Shown piece by piece: positions 1 through 6,432 of a DNA stretch of 10,420 bases. Every line of letters starts with the position of its first letter. The stretch's first letter is position 1. The notes under the pieces are model-generated. The model worked only from the letters and a program-made list of their open reading frames with translations. It made no database searches and had not been told where the DNA came from. Origin of the DNA: RECO01 sp050485385 (GTDB lineage Bacteria > Pseudomonadota > Alphaproteobacteria > Geminicoccales > Geminicoccaceae); contig JBJHBG010000140.1 in NCBI GenBank assembly GCA_050485385.1, positions 1-10,420 of the forward strand, in the 5' to 3' direction. The translations under genes and the position numbers were made by a program.

Positions 1-584
1 CCGCCGGCCATCACGAGCCGGCCGTCGGTGAGCCGCCCTTCCTGGGCATCGTCGTGGGTGACCAGGAGCAGCGTCGTGCCCGCCGCCATGAGGTCGCGCA
101 GCATCGCCTCGAGCGCCTGCTCGGCCGCAGCATCCAGGCCGGCCGTCGGCTCGTCGAGCAGGAGGACCGCGGGCCGGTCCTCGACGGCGCGAAGAAAGGC
201 GAGCCGCTGGCGTTCCCCGGTGGAAAGCCGGGCCACCGGCCAGTCCATCGCCCGCCGGTCGAGGCCGACTGCCTCGAGCGCCGGCACCTGGCGCGCGGGC
301 TGGCGGAAGTGATCGCCCACCCGATCGGCCCACCACCCGGCCTCGGCTGCGACGTAGCGCACCGCACGGCGCCAAGCGGGACCGGGGACGCTTTCCCGGT
401 CGATGCCGCCCTGGCGCACGCAGCCCTCGTTCGGGTCGAGGTCGGCGACGGCGCGCAGCAGGAGCGTCTTGCCGGAGCCGGAAAGACCGCGCACCGCCAG
501 CCCATGGCCCCGCGGCACGACGAAGCTCGTGGGTGCCAGCAGGGCCGAGGCGAGGCCGTCGACCTCGAGGCCGGGGGTGCTCAC
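1..584 (-). CDS. ABC transporter ATP-binding protein, 3' end cut by window edge
   Basis: Nucleotide-binding subunit of an ABC transporter; 194 codons are visible and the C-terminus lies beyond base 1. Walker A is GLSGSGKT (residues 33-40), the signature is LSTGERQR (120-127), Walker B is AVLLLDEPTAGLD (139-151) and the H-loop is VTHD (175-178), so all the main ATPase motifs are present. The signature has T where LSGGE has G. The Q-loop region reads YVAAEAGWW (78-86) with no glutamine at the expected place. The short spacing and the region around residue 71 resemble the FetA/YbbL type of ATPase, which pairs with a FetB/YbbM permease, but this is only an impression. The GTG start at 584-582 overlaps the TGA of the upstream ureohydrolase gene (GTGA), which suggests translational coupling. 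The permease would be expected just left of the window. Substrate unknown. Confidence 0.88.
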   Translation of the reverse strand, partial: MSTPGLEVDGLASALLAPTSFVVPRGHGLAVRGLSGSGKTLLLRAVADLDPNEGCVRQGGIDRESVPGPAWRRAVRYVAAEAGWWADRVGDHFRQPARQVPALEAVGLDRRAMDWPVARLSTGERQRLAFLRAVEDRPAVLLLDEPTAGLDAAAEQALEAMLRDLMAAGTTLLLVTHDDAQEGRLTDGRLVMAG

Positions 585-1501
585 GCGCCCGCGGTCGACC
601 GCTGACGGCCGATGGCGGCGACGACGTTGCAGGCGAGCCGCGCGACGGCGACGGCACCGATGCCGGTCTGGTCCTTGGTCGGCACGTACTCGACGAAACT
701 GGCGCCGACGATGGGGGCATGCGCCGCGAGGCCGTGGATCAACTCCAGCATCTGGGTGTAGGTCACGCCACCGAAGGCCGGCAGCAGCACGCCCGGCACC
801 AGCGCCGGATCGAGCCCGTCGACGTCGACGGCGAGATAGATCGGCCGGTCGTGGGCCACCCGGTCGAGCACCGCCGACACGCCCTGGCGGTGCAGCTCCC
901 GCGCGGTGACGAGTTCCGCTCCCCAGGCCAAGGCCGCTTCCACCTCGGCCCGACGGGCGCTGCCGGGGCCGCGGGCACCTACCTGCACGAGCGCTTCGAC
1001 ATGGGCCATTTCGCTCGCCCGGCGCATGGTGCTGGAAAAGCCCTTGGTCTCGCCGTCGACCTCGTGGCGCCAGTCGATGTGGGCGTCGATCTGCACCACG
1101 GTCAGCGCGTGGCCCGCATAGGCCTCGAGCACCGGAATGGGCACGCTGTCGTCGCCGCCGAGGACCAGCGGCACCGCGCCCGCCGCCAGCACCCCGCCCA
1201 CCGCGCGGGCGATGGCCGCCCGGTTGGCCGCACCGTCCAGGGGATCGAGGGCGAGATCGCCCGCGTCCACCACGCGGGCGCCGGCGAAGCGCTCGCTTTC
1301 GCTGTCGAAGTCGATCTGGTCGGGGCCGCCGCAGTACCAGTCGGTGGCGGCGCGCAGCGCCTCGGGTGCATGCGCCGCATGGCTCGGCCCGGTGCTCGCA
1401 TAGGGCGTGCCGTGGCCGCAGCCGAGCACCACGACCTCGGCGAGGCCGGGCTGGAGGCAGGCGGCGTAGGGCACCTCGCAAAAGGTGCGGGGCGGGCTCA
1501 T
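581..1501 (-). CDS. Agmatinase/arginase-family ureohydrolase
   Basis: A 306-residue binuclear-manganese amidinohydrolase of the ureohydrolase superfamily, whose members release urea from agmatine, arginine, guanidinobutyrate or similar guanidino compounds. Metal-site motifs are in order: GGDDS (115-119), DAHID (139-143), SSTMRRASEM (156-165), DVDGLDP (226-232) and a late FVEYVP (269-274). Length matches agmatinases. The first motif is normally GGDHS with His as a Mn ligand; here it is Asp. I recall GGDDSVPIP as the form used by a subgroup of proteobacterial proteins annotated as agmatinase, so the gene is probably intact and not decayed. The ATG at 1501-1499 overlaps the TGA of the PAS gene (ATGA), which fixes the start; the frame is open further upstream but that stretch is antisense-like filler inside the PAS gene. 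Exact substrate cannot be read from the sequence. Confidence 0.9.
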   Translation of the reverse strand: MSPPRTFCEVPYAACLQPGLAEVVVLGCGHGTPYASTGPSHAAHAPEALRAATDWYCGGPDQIDFDSESERFAGARVVDAGDLALDPLDGAANRAAIARAVGGVLAAGAVPLVLGGDDSVPIPVLEAYAGHALTVVQIDAHIDWRHEVDGETKGFSSTMRRASEMAHVEALVQVGARGPGSARRAEVEAALAWGAELVTARELHRQGVSAVLDRVAHDRPIYLAVDVDGLDPALVPGVLLPAFGGVTYTQMLELIHGLAAHAPIVGASFVEYVPTKDQTGIGAVAVARLACNVVAAIGRQRSTAGA

Positions 1502-1962
1502 GCGGGGACGCTGGCCGGACGCGGCTGGTCCGGCCGCAGCGCCGGCGCGGTCGACCGCAGCGCCTGGATGCGCGCCGTCGCCTCGCGCATCAGCCGGTGG
1601 CCGTCCATCTGCTGGCGGTGGTTGAAGTGGAGGACCACCGCACCGTCGTCCCAGGCCAGGAACAGACAGAAGAACCAACGCTTCTCCTCGGGCGAGTGGC
1701 AGGGATAGGTGAAGGCGAAGCGCTCAAGCCGTCCGTCGAGCACGCGCTCAAGGGCCTCGCGCGCCTCGCTGGCGAACGGGTCGTCGTCGCAGGTCCGGCA
1801 GACGTCCAGGTAGTTGCTGCCGATGCCGTAGGCACCGTCGGCCAAGCCGTTGTCGGCGGCGAAGCGGCGCCACGCATCGTTGACGTGACGAACGGCGCCC
1901 TCGCGATCCAGGATGGCAGCGTGCGCCGGCAAATCGTCGAGCAGTCGATACAACGTCGCCAC
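1498..1962 (-). CDS. Free-standing PAS-domain protein
   Basis: A 154-residue protein made of a single PAS-like sensor fold, with no kinase, cyclase, GGDEF/EAL or HTH output domain. PAS features: LPAHAAILDREGAVRHVNDA (11-30) as the first strands, WRRFAADNG (31-39), GIGSNYLDVC (46-55), and the late pair YPCHSPEEKRWF (86-97) and VVLHFNH (109-115). The tail after residue 135 is Ala/Pro-rich and probably disordered. Cys55, Cys58 and Cys88 are present, but I see no defined cofactor motif. Start: GTG at 1962-1960, with GGGGGA about 10 nt upstream; an in-frame TAG lies a short way further upstream, and I see no ATG. It is the first gene of the operon with the ureohydrolase and ABC ATPase. A sensory or partner-binding role is inferred only from the fold. 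Confidence 0.82.
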   Translation of the reverse strand: MATLYRLLDDLPAHAAILDREGAVRHVNDAWRRFAADNGLADGAYGIGSNYLDVCRTCDDDPFASEAREALERVLDGRLERFAFTYPCHSPEEKRWFFCLFLAWDDGAVVLHFNHRQQMDGHRLMREATARIQALRSTAPALRPDQPRPASVPA

Positions 1963-2049
1963 GATCCGACCGTCCCCCAGGTTCTCGTCTTTCTCGTCAG
2001 CCTAAGTCGCCCGACCGCCGCGGTCCATGCGGTCGCTCGAGGTCAGCTT

Positions 2050-2069
2050 CGACCTTTCGGCGAAGGTCG
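2050..2069. promoter_or_regulatory. Perfect 7-bp inverted repeat in divergent spacer
   Basis: The 154-bp spacer 1963-2116 separates the divergent PAS operon and DMT transporter gene, so promoters for both should lie in it. It holds CGACCTT (2050-2056), a 6-base gap, then AAGGTCG (2063-2069). It could be an operator half-site pair or a 5'-leader hairpin of the DMT mRNA. No T-run follows, so it does not look like a terminator. I see no convincing -35/-10 pair. Confidence 0.35.
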
Positions 2070-2105
2070 CTCGCCGTCGCCGGCTCTACGGTACCCCGGA
2101 CGATC

Positions 2106-2119
2106 GGGAGAAGGCGGTG
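2106..2119 (+). promoter_or_regulatory. Ribosome binding site and GTG start of the DMT gene
   Basis: GGGAG at 2106-2110 lies 6 nt before GTG at 2117-2119. This favours the GTG over the in-frame ATG at 2027, whose extra 30 residues are polar, poorly codon-biased and not part of the family fold. Confidence 0.7.
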
Positions 2120-3097
2120 ACGGCGTCCACGAGCGACGAGATCGAACTGAACAAGGACGCGGGTCTCGCGATCGCTTTCAAGCTGGGAGCAGTGGGCCTG
2201 TTCGCCTGCATGTCCGGCATCGTCAAGGCGCTGGCCGACCAGGTTCCCGTCGGCCAAGTGGTGTTCGCACGCTCGTTCTTCGCGCTCCTCCCGATCCTCT
2301 GGCTGATCTGGCGCGCCGGCGGCTTCCATTCGCTGAAGACCACCCGGCCGCTCGGCCATGCGCTGCGCTCGGGCGCCGGTCTGTTCGCCATGTTCTGCGG
2401 CTTCGCCGCCCTCGGCCTCGCCCCGCTCGCCGACGTCGTCGCCATCGGCTTCGCCGCCACCGTGTTCACGCCGGCGCTTGCCTTCGTCTTCCTCAAGGAG
2501 CGGGTCGGCATCTACCGCTGGAGTGCGGTCGGTATCGGCTTCGTCGGCATCCTGTTGATGCTCCAACCGGCGGGCCTGCAACTGTTCGAGGCGGGGCTGG
2601 ACCGCCCGCCGGCCGAGGCCGTCGGGCTCGGCTTCGCGCTGATGGGCGCCGTCTTCGTGGCGCTCGCCACCATCGCCATCCGCGCTCTCGCGACCAAGGA
2701 GCAGCCGGCGGCGATCATCTTCTACTTCACCATGACCTGCACGGTGGTGAGCGCCTTGACCCTGCCGTTCGACGCGGTGATGCCGGACACCCGCCAAGCC
2801 CTGATGCTGATCACCATCGGCGTGATCGGCGGCATCGCGCAGATCCTCATGACCCGCGCCTACGTCCTCGCCCCGGCGAGCCTCGTCGCGCCGTTCGACT
2901 ACACCGCGATGGTCTATGCGGCGATCATCGGCTACCTGATCTTCGGCGACCGCATCGAGCCCATCGTCCTCGCCGGCGCCGTTCTGGTCATCGGCTCGGG
3001 GCTGTTCATCTTCTATCGCGAGCGCCGGCTGGGCCTGCCCCGCGGCCAGGCGCGGCGGAGTGCGGTGGGTCCGCCCGGCTCGCCCGGCGGTGGCTGA
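2117..3097 (+). CDS. DMT-superfamily (EamA) inner-membrane transporter
   Basis: A 326-residue integral membrane protein with two EamA repeats (about 17-150 and 168-300) and roughly ten hydrophobic segments, the usual drug/metabolite transporter architecture. Family-typical segments include FLKERVGIYRWSAVGIGFVG (125-144) at the end of repeat 1 and APASLVAPFDYTAMVYA (252-268) followed by IGYLIFGDRI (271-280) in repeat 2. The C-terminus after residue 303 is a basic, Pro/Gly-rich cytoplasmic tail. Such proteins export or import small metabolites such as amino acids, nucleosides or drugs; the substrate cannot be told here. The GTG start is set by a good ribosome binding site. The gene converges with the ABC exporter pair, with only 6 nt between stops and no room for a separate terminator. 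Confidence 0.9.
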   Translation: MTASTSDEIELNKDAGLAIAFKLGAVGLFACMSGIVKALADQVPVGQVVFARSFFALLPILWLIWRAGGFHSLKTTRPLGHALRSGAGLFAMFCGFAALGLAPLADVVAIGFAATVFTPALAFVFLKERVGIYRWSAVGIGFVGILLMLQPAGLQLFEAGLDRPPAEAVGLGFALMGAVFVALATIAIRALATKEQPAAIIFYFTMTCTVVSALTLPFDAVMPDTRQALMLITIGVIGGIAQILMTRAYVLAPASLVAPFDYTAMVYAAIIGYLIFGDRIEPIVLAGAVLVIGSGLFIFYRERRLGLPRGQARRSAVGPPGSPGGG

Positions 3098-3103
3098 GCC
3101 CCC

Positions 3104-3898
3104 CTAGCCGCCGAGCCGGCGCCGCAGCAGTCGCGTCGCGAGGACGAAGGCGACCGTCCCGTAGGTCGCGATCACCGCCAAATGGAGGGGGACTTGGCCC
3201 GGCGTGCCGCCCGTTACCAGGGGCCGCACCAGTTCGACGACGTGGGCGAGCGGCAGGAGACGGGCCAAGTGCGCGACGGCCGGCGGCAGCGAGTCGAGCG
3301 GGAAGAACACGCCGGAGACGAGCAGCATCGGCGTCAGCGCCAGGGTCATGTAGTAGAGGAAGAAATCGTAGGACGGCGAGACCGCCGTCACCACCAGCGC
3401 CATGGCGGCGAAGGCGAAGCCGGCGAGCGCCAGAACCGGCAGCGCAAGCAAGAGCCCGAAGCCGCCGACGAGGCCGAGGACGATGGCGACCGCCATGATC
3501 GCCACCGCGTTGATGCAGGCCTTGGTGGCCGCCCAGACGACCTCGCCGAGCACGATGTCGTCGATCCCGAGCGGCGTATTCAACATCCCGTCCCAAGTCC
3601 GCTGCGCGTTCATCCGCGTGAAGGCGGAATAAAGCCCCTCGAAGCTCGCCCCCATCATCACCGACGAGCAGAGGATGCCCGAGGCGAGGAAGACCATGTA
3701 GGGCATGCCGTCGACCTCGCCGACCAGCCGGCCGAAGCCATAGCCGAGCAACAGCAGGTAGAGTAGCGGCTCGCCGAAATTGCCGAGCAGCGACGGCAGC
3801 ATCAGCTTTCGCCAGACGCGAAAATTGCGGCGCCAGACGGGCACGAACCCGGTGCCGACGCGCGGCAGCCAGCGGTCGGTGATGGGGCTCGGCTGCAT
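3104..3898 (-). CDS. ABC-2 type (NodJ-like) transporter permease
   Basis: A 264-residue membrane subunit of an ABC-2 exporter, the length of NodJ/YadH-type permeases. About six hydrophobic segments are visible (about 36-58, 67-87, 121-144, 147-172, 180-200 and 239-256). The hallmark block SGVFFPLDSLPPAVAHLARL (195-214) followed by LPLAHVVELVRPL (215-227) is typical of this family. The N-terminal FRVWRKLMLPSLLGNFGEPL (26-45) also fits NodJ-like proteins. It lies 1 nt downstream of the ATPase gene (TGA, G, ATG), so the two are one transcription and translation unit. NodJ itself exports Nod factors, but no nod genes are nearby, so an exporter of a different lipid, glycan or drug is more likely. 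Confidence 0.9.
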   Translation of the reverse strand: MQPSPITDRWLPRVGTGFVPVWRRNFRVWRKLMLPSLLGNFGEPLLYLLLLGYGFGRLVGEVDGMPYMVFLASGILCSSVMMGASFEGLYSAFTRMNAQRTWDGMLNTPLGIDDIVLGEVVWAATKACINAVAIMAVAIVLGLVGGFGLLLALPVLALAGFAFAAMALVVTAVSPSYDFFLYYMTLALTPMLLVSGVFFPLDSLPPAVAHLARLLPLAHVVELVRPLVTGGTPGQVPLHLAVIATYGTVAFVLATRLLRRRLGG

Positions 3899-3899
3899 C

Positions 3900-4817
3900 T
3901 CAGTCCCTCAGATCGTGGCCGGTGAGCCGGAGGAAGAGGTCTTCCAGATTGGCGCGCCGCAGGATGGGGACGACGCCGTCGGTCCGCGCCATCACCGCGT
4001 GCAGCGGCGCCTCGCTCCGGGCATAGACGAGACGGGTGTCCGCCACGTCCTCGTGGCGCAGCCCATCGACACCGTCGAGGTCGATCGCCGCCGCCCGCTC
4101 TCCCCGCAGCTCCAGCACGAACGGCTCGAGGTGCTGGGCGAGCAGCTCCGCCGGCGGCCCCTCGGCGACCAACCGCCCATGGTCGACGATGGCGAGCCGG
4201 TCGCACAGGCGCTCGGCCTCCTCCATGTAGTGGGTGGTCAGCACCAGCGTCCGGCCCTCGTCCTTCAACCGGCGCAGGCGCTGCCAGATGTGCTGGCGCG
4301 CCTGCGGATCGAGGCCGGTGGTCGGCTCGTCCAGCACCACCAGTTCCGGGTCGTTGATCAAGGCCCGGGCGAGGCTGAGGCGCCGCTTCATGCCGCCGGA
4401 GAGCGTGGTGATCGGCGTGTCGGCTCGGCCCTCCAGGTTGGCGAAGCGCAAGAGACGGTCGACACGAGGCCCGAGATCGCCGTCGAGCCGGAAGTAACTC
4501 GCATAGGTCTCGAGGTTCTCGCGCACGGTGAAGTCCGGATCGAGGCTGTCGAACTGCGGCACGACGCCGATCCTGGCGCGCAAGGCCCGCGCCTCGGCCG
4601 GCAGCGCGTGGCCGAGCACGGTGAGGCGGCCCGCGGTCGGCACGGTCAGGCCCAGCATCATCCTGAGCGTGGTCGTCTTGCCGGCGCCGTTGGGGCCGAG
4701 CAGGCCGAAGCAGATGCCCTCTGGCACCGAGAGGTCGATGGCGTCGACCACGGTGCCGACCGAATAGGTCTTGGTCAGGCCCGCAGCCTCGATGGCGAGC
4801 GGGGCGGGAACGGTCAT
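3900..4817 (-). CDS. ABC transporter ATP-binding protein, NodI/DrrA type
   Basis: A 305-residue ATPase partner of the downstream permease. Walker A is GPNGAGKT (41-48), Q-loop Gln88 is in VVPQFD, the signature is LSGGM (139-143), Walker B is LVVLDEP (159-165) and the H-loop is His196 in LTTHYMEEAERLCDR. The run LSGGMKRRLSLARALINDPE (139-158) is close to the NodI consensus. A C-terminal extension of about 85 residues follows the core, as in DrrA/NodI proteins. The ATG at 4817-4815 is chosen because the conserved fold begins at once (LAIEAAGLTKTYSVG); the frame stays open upstream to 5015, but that stretch is Arg-rich filler. There is no clear Shine-Dalgarno before this ATG; the minus strand carries CCTCC there instead. 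The pair is probably an export system (DRA/NodI class); substrate unknown. Confidence 0.93.
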   Translation of the reverse strand: MTVPAPLAIEAAGLTKTYSVGTVVDAIDLSVPEGICFGLLGPNGAGKTTTLRMMLGLTVPTAGRLTVLGHALPAEARALRARIGVVPQFDSLDPDFTVRENLETYASYFRLDGDLGPRVDRLLRFANLEGRADTPITTLSGGMKRRLSLARALINDPELVVLDEPTTGLDPQARQHIWQRLRRLKDEGRTLVLTTHYMEEAERLCDRLAIVDHGRLVAEGPPAELLAQHLEPFVLELRGERAAAIDLDGVDGLRHEDVADTRLVYARSEAPLHAVMARTDGVVPILRRANLEDLFLRLTGHDLRD

Positions 4818-5084
4818 GATCGGAGGATATCCGCGGCGGGTGTTCGTTCGATCCGTGGCGCTGGATGGCCGGCGGCAGCGATGCGCGCGACGGAGGAGCC
4901 GGCCGGCAGCTCCGCTCCAGACCCGTAGCACGTCCGGCGGCGTCGTCCTATCCGGCCGACGTTGCGCTCGCCACCGGCGCGATGGTAGCGAGAACGTCCT
5001 GCGTGTGATGGCCAAGGTCGCAGCCGGACGGCACCGCGTCGCTCACCGTCTGCGTGTGCGCCTCGGCACCCGAGGGGAGGGCCG
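4818..5084. other. Divergent intergenic region between ABC exporter and pagL
   Basis: This 267-bp stretch must contain the promoters of both the exporter operon (minus) and the pagL operon (plus). Visible items: an 8-bp palindrome GGATATCC at 4825-4832, near the exporter start; a 9-bp direct repeat CTGCGTGTG at 4999-5007 and 5050-5058, 51 bp apart, upstream of pagL; and the GGGGAGG ribosome binding site of pagL at 5074-5080. I could not identify a convincing sigma-70 promoter or a small gene. The open frames crossing the region have random-looking, Arg-rich translations. Confidence 0.5.
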
Positions 5085-5612
5085 ATGCGGCGAACTGGAA
5101 CCGTCTCGACGCTAGTGCTCGCCACCGCCTTGGCGCTTGCCCCAGCCGTCGCCGCCGACGAGCCGCAAGTGGTGTTCGGCCTGGGCGTCTTCGATGCCCT
5201 GGACGGTGACGAACTGGCGGGCGAAGCGCGCATCGAGTGGCGTTCCGGTTGGCGCGCCGGCGATGGCCTCCTCGGCGCGTGGTTCCGCGGCGTCGGCCCG
5301 CTGGTGGGGCTCGCGGCCACGACCGACGGTGCGGTGTTCGGCTATGGCGGCCTCTATGCGGACTTCCGGCTGGGCGAGCGCTGGGTGTTCCAGCCGAGCG
5401 GCGGTGCGGGCGGCCATGCAAGCGGCAACGGCAAGGATCTGGGCGGCGTCTTTCAGTTCCACCTCGGCGCCGAACTGGCCTATGCGTTCACCAACGGCGT
5501 CAGGCTCGGCGTCTACGTCACCCATATCTCCAATCGCAACATCCAACCCCGCAATCCGGGCACCGAATCGGTCCTCCTCACCCTGGGCCTGCCGATCGGC
5601 CGACTTCGCTAG
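5085..5612 (+). CDS. pagL: PagL-type lipid A 3-O-deacylase (acyloxyacyl hydrolase)
   Basis: Outer-membrane beta-barrel esterase that removes the ester-linked 3-hydroxyacyl chain at the 3-position of lipid A, remodelling LPS. The 175-residue precursor has a Sec signal peptide (about 1-24, ending AVAA before Asp25), leaving a mature chain of about 150 residues as in known PagL. The triad spacing matches: His147 and Ser149 in VTHISN and Glu161 in NPGTE, at +2 and +14 from the His, as for His126, Ser128 and Glu140 of Pseudomonas aeruginosa PagL. GNGKDLGGVFQFHLGAELAY (114-133) is the usual preceding strand pair. The C-terminus (GRLR) lacks the terminal aromatic residue common in barrel proteins. 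The ATG is backed by GGGGAGG ending 4 nt upstream. It is followed after 10 nt by the alpha/beta hydrolase gene, whose ribosome binding site overlaps the pagL stop. Confidence 0.88.
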   Translation: MRRTGTVSTLVLATALALAPAVAADEPQVVFGLGVFDALDGDELAGEARIEWRSGWRAGDGLLGAWFRGVGPLVGLAATTDGAVFGYGGLYADFRLGERWVFQPSGGAGGHASGNGKDLGGVFQFHLGAELAYAFTNGVRLGVYVTHISNRNIQPRNPGTESVLLTLGLPIGRLR

Positions 5613-5622
5613 GAGAAACGCC

Positions 5623-6432
5623 ATGACGTCGAACTGGCGCGACCTCGCCGTCGACGAACGCGAGCGGCAGTTCAACCCGCGCGTTGCCGTCGGCAACGAC
5701 CGTGTGGAGGCGTACTTCGCCGAGTACGCGCGCCGCTCCGAGGCCATGCGCGGACGCTGGCCCGGGCGGTTCGACGTGCGCTACGGCGACGGGCCGAAGG
5801 CGACCTTCGATCTGTTTCTGCCGGCCTCGGGCGCGCCGGCCGCACCCTTCGTCTTCGTCCACGGCGGTTATTGGCGGGCTCTGGACAAGCACGAGCACCA
5901 CTTCGTGGTCGAGCCCGCACTGGAGCAGGGCTTTGCCGGCGTCGTCGTCAACTACGACCTCTGCCCCGCCGTGACGCTCGACGACATCGTGGCCCAGATG
6001 CGGCAGTGCCTGCGCTTTCTCGCAGCCGAAGGCCAGGGCCTCGGCCTCGCACGCGACGCGGTCCACCTCGCCGGACATTCGGCGGGCGCGCACCTCGCAG
6101 CCCTGCTGCTGCACGAGCCGGGCGCCGATCTCGCCATCGCCTCCGCCGCACTGGCAAGCGGTATCTACGAGCCGGCCGTGATCCTGGACCTCACCGTCAA
6201 CGCCGACGTCCGCCTGACGCCGGAGATGGCGGCGCGGAACGACGCGCTCCAACGGCCACCCGGCATCGAATGTCCCGTCGCCGTCACGGTCGGCGGCGCG
6301 GAGCCCCCCGGCTGGATCGCCCAGTCCGCCGCCTATGTCACCCGCTGTCCGGGCGCCAGCTACGCAGTGGTCGAGGGGGCCAACCACTTCTCCCTGCTGC
6401 TGGACCACCCGCTCCTGCCGCCGAAGCCTTAG
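5623..6432 (+). CDS. Alpha/beta hydrolase, arylformamidase/esterase-like
   Basis: A 269-residue cytoplasmic serine hydrolase; no signal peptide. The oxyanion-hole motif is HGGYW (80-84), the nucleophile elbow is GHSAG (151-155, Ser153) and the catalytic His is probably His255 in GANHFSLL. The HGG[YF]W motif and the order of blocks place it with the kynurenine formamidase (AFMID)-like group of the hormone-sensitive-lipase-like fold. The acid member is probably Glu227 in VGGAEPPG, where animal AFMID has Asp. The ATG at 5623 is preceded by AGGAG (5611-5615) with a 7-nt spacer; the AG of the pagL TAG stop is the first AG of that site. No kyn genes are nearby, so a role in tryptophan breakdown is not supported by context. 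A general esterase/amidase is the safer call. Confidence 0.85.
   Translation: MTSNWRDLAVDERERQFNPRVAVGNDRVEAYFAEYARRSEAMRGRWPGRFDVRYGDGPKATFDLFLPASGAPAAPFVFVHGGYWRALDKHEHHFVVEPALEQGFAGVVVNYDLCPAVTLDDIVAQMRQCLRFLAAEGQGLGLARDAVHLAGHSAGAHLAALLLHEPGADLAIASAALASGIYEPAVILDLTVNADVRLTPEMAARNDALQRPPGIECPVAVTVGGAEPPGWIAQSAAYVTRCPGASYAVVEGANHFSLLLDHPLLPPKP

Noticed and set aside
533..1708. Plus-strand open frame (391 codons) opposite the ureohydrolase
   Set aside because: It is antisense to a gene with all ureohydrolase motifs and has no recognisable domain.
1366..3498. Very long plus-strand open frame (710 codons)
   Set aside because: It crosses the ureohydrolase, PAS, DMT and permease genes in the wrong frame or strand; the translation is Arg/Pro/Ala-rich with no domain. 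It is a by-product of high GC.
3104..4817. Calling the exporter genes nodI and nodJ
   Set aside because: Similarity of this class is shared with many non-symbiotic exporters and there is no nodulation context, so no gene symbols were given.
4818..5015. N-terminal extension of the NodI-like ATPase to base 5015
   Set aside because: The 66 extra residues are Arg-rich and unlike any ABC domain; the fold starts directly after the ATG at 4817.
4999..5058. 9-bp direct repeat CTGCGTGTG as a regulator-binding pair
   Set aside because: Two copies 51 bp apart in a 267-bp GC-rich spacer can occur by chance; mentioned in the spacer entry but not raised as a finding.
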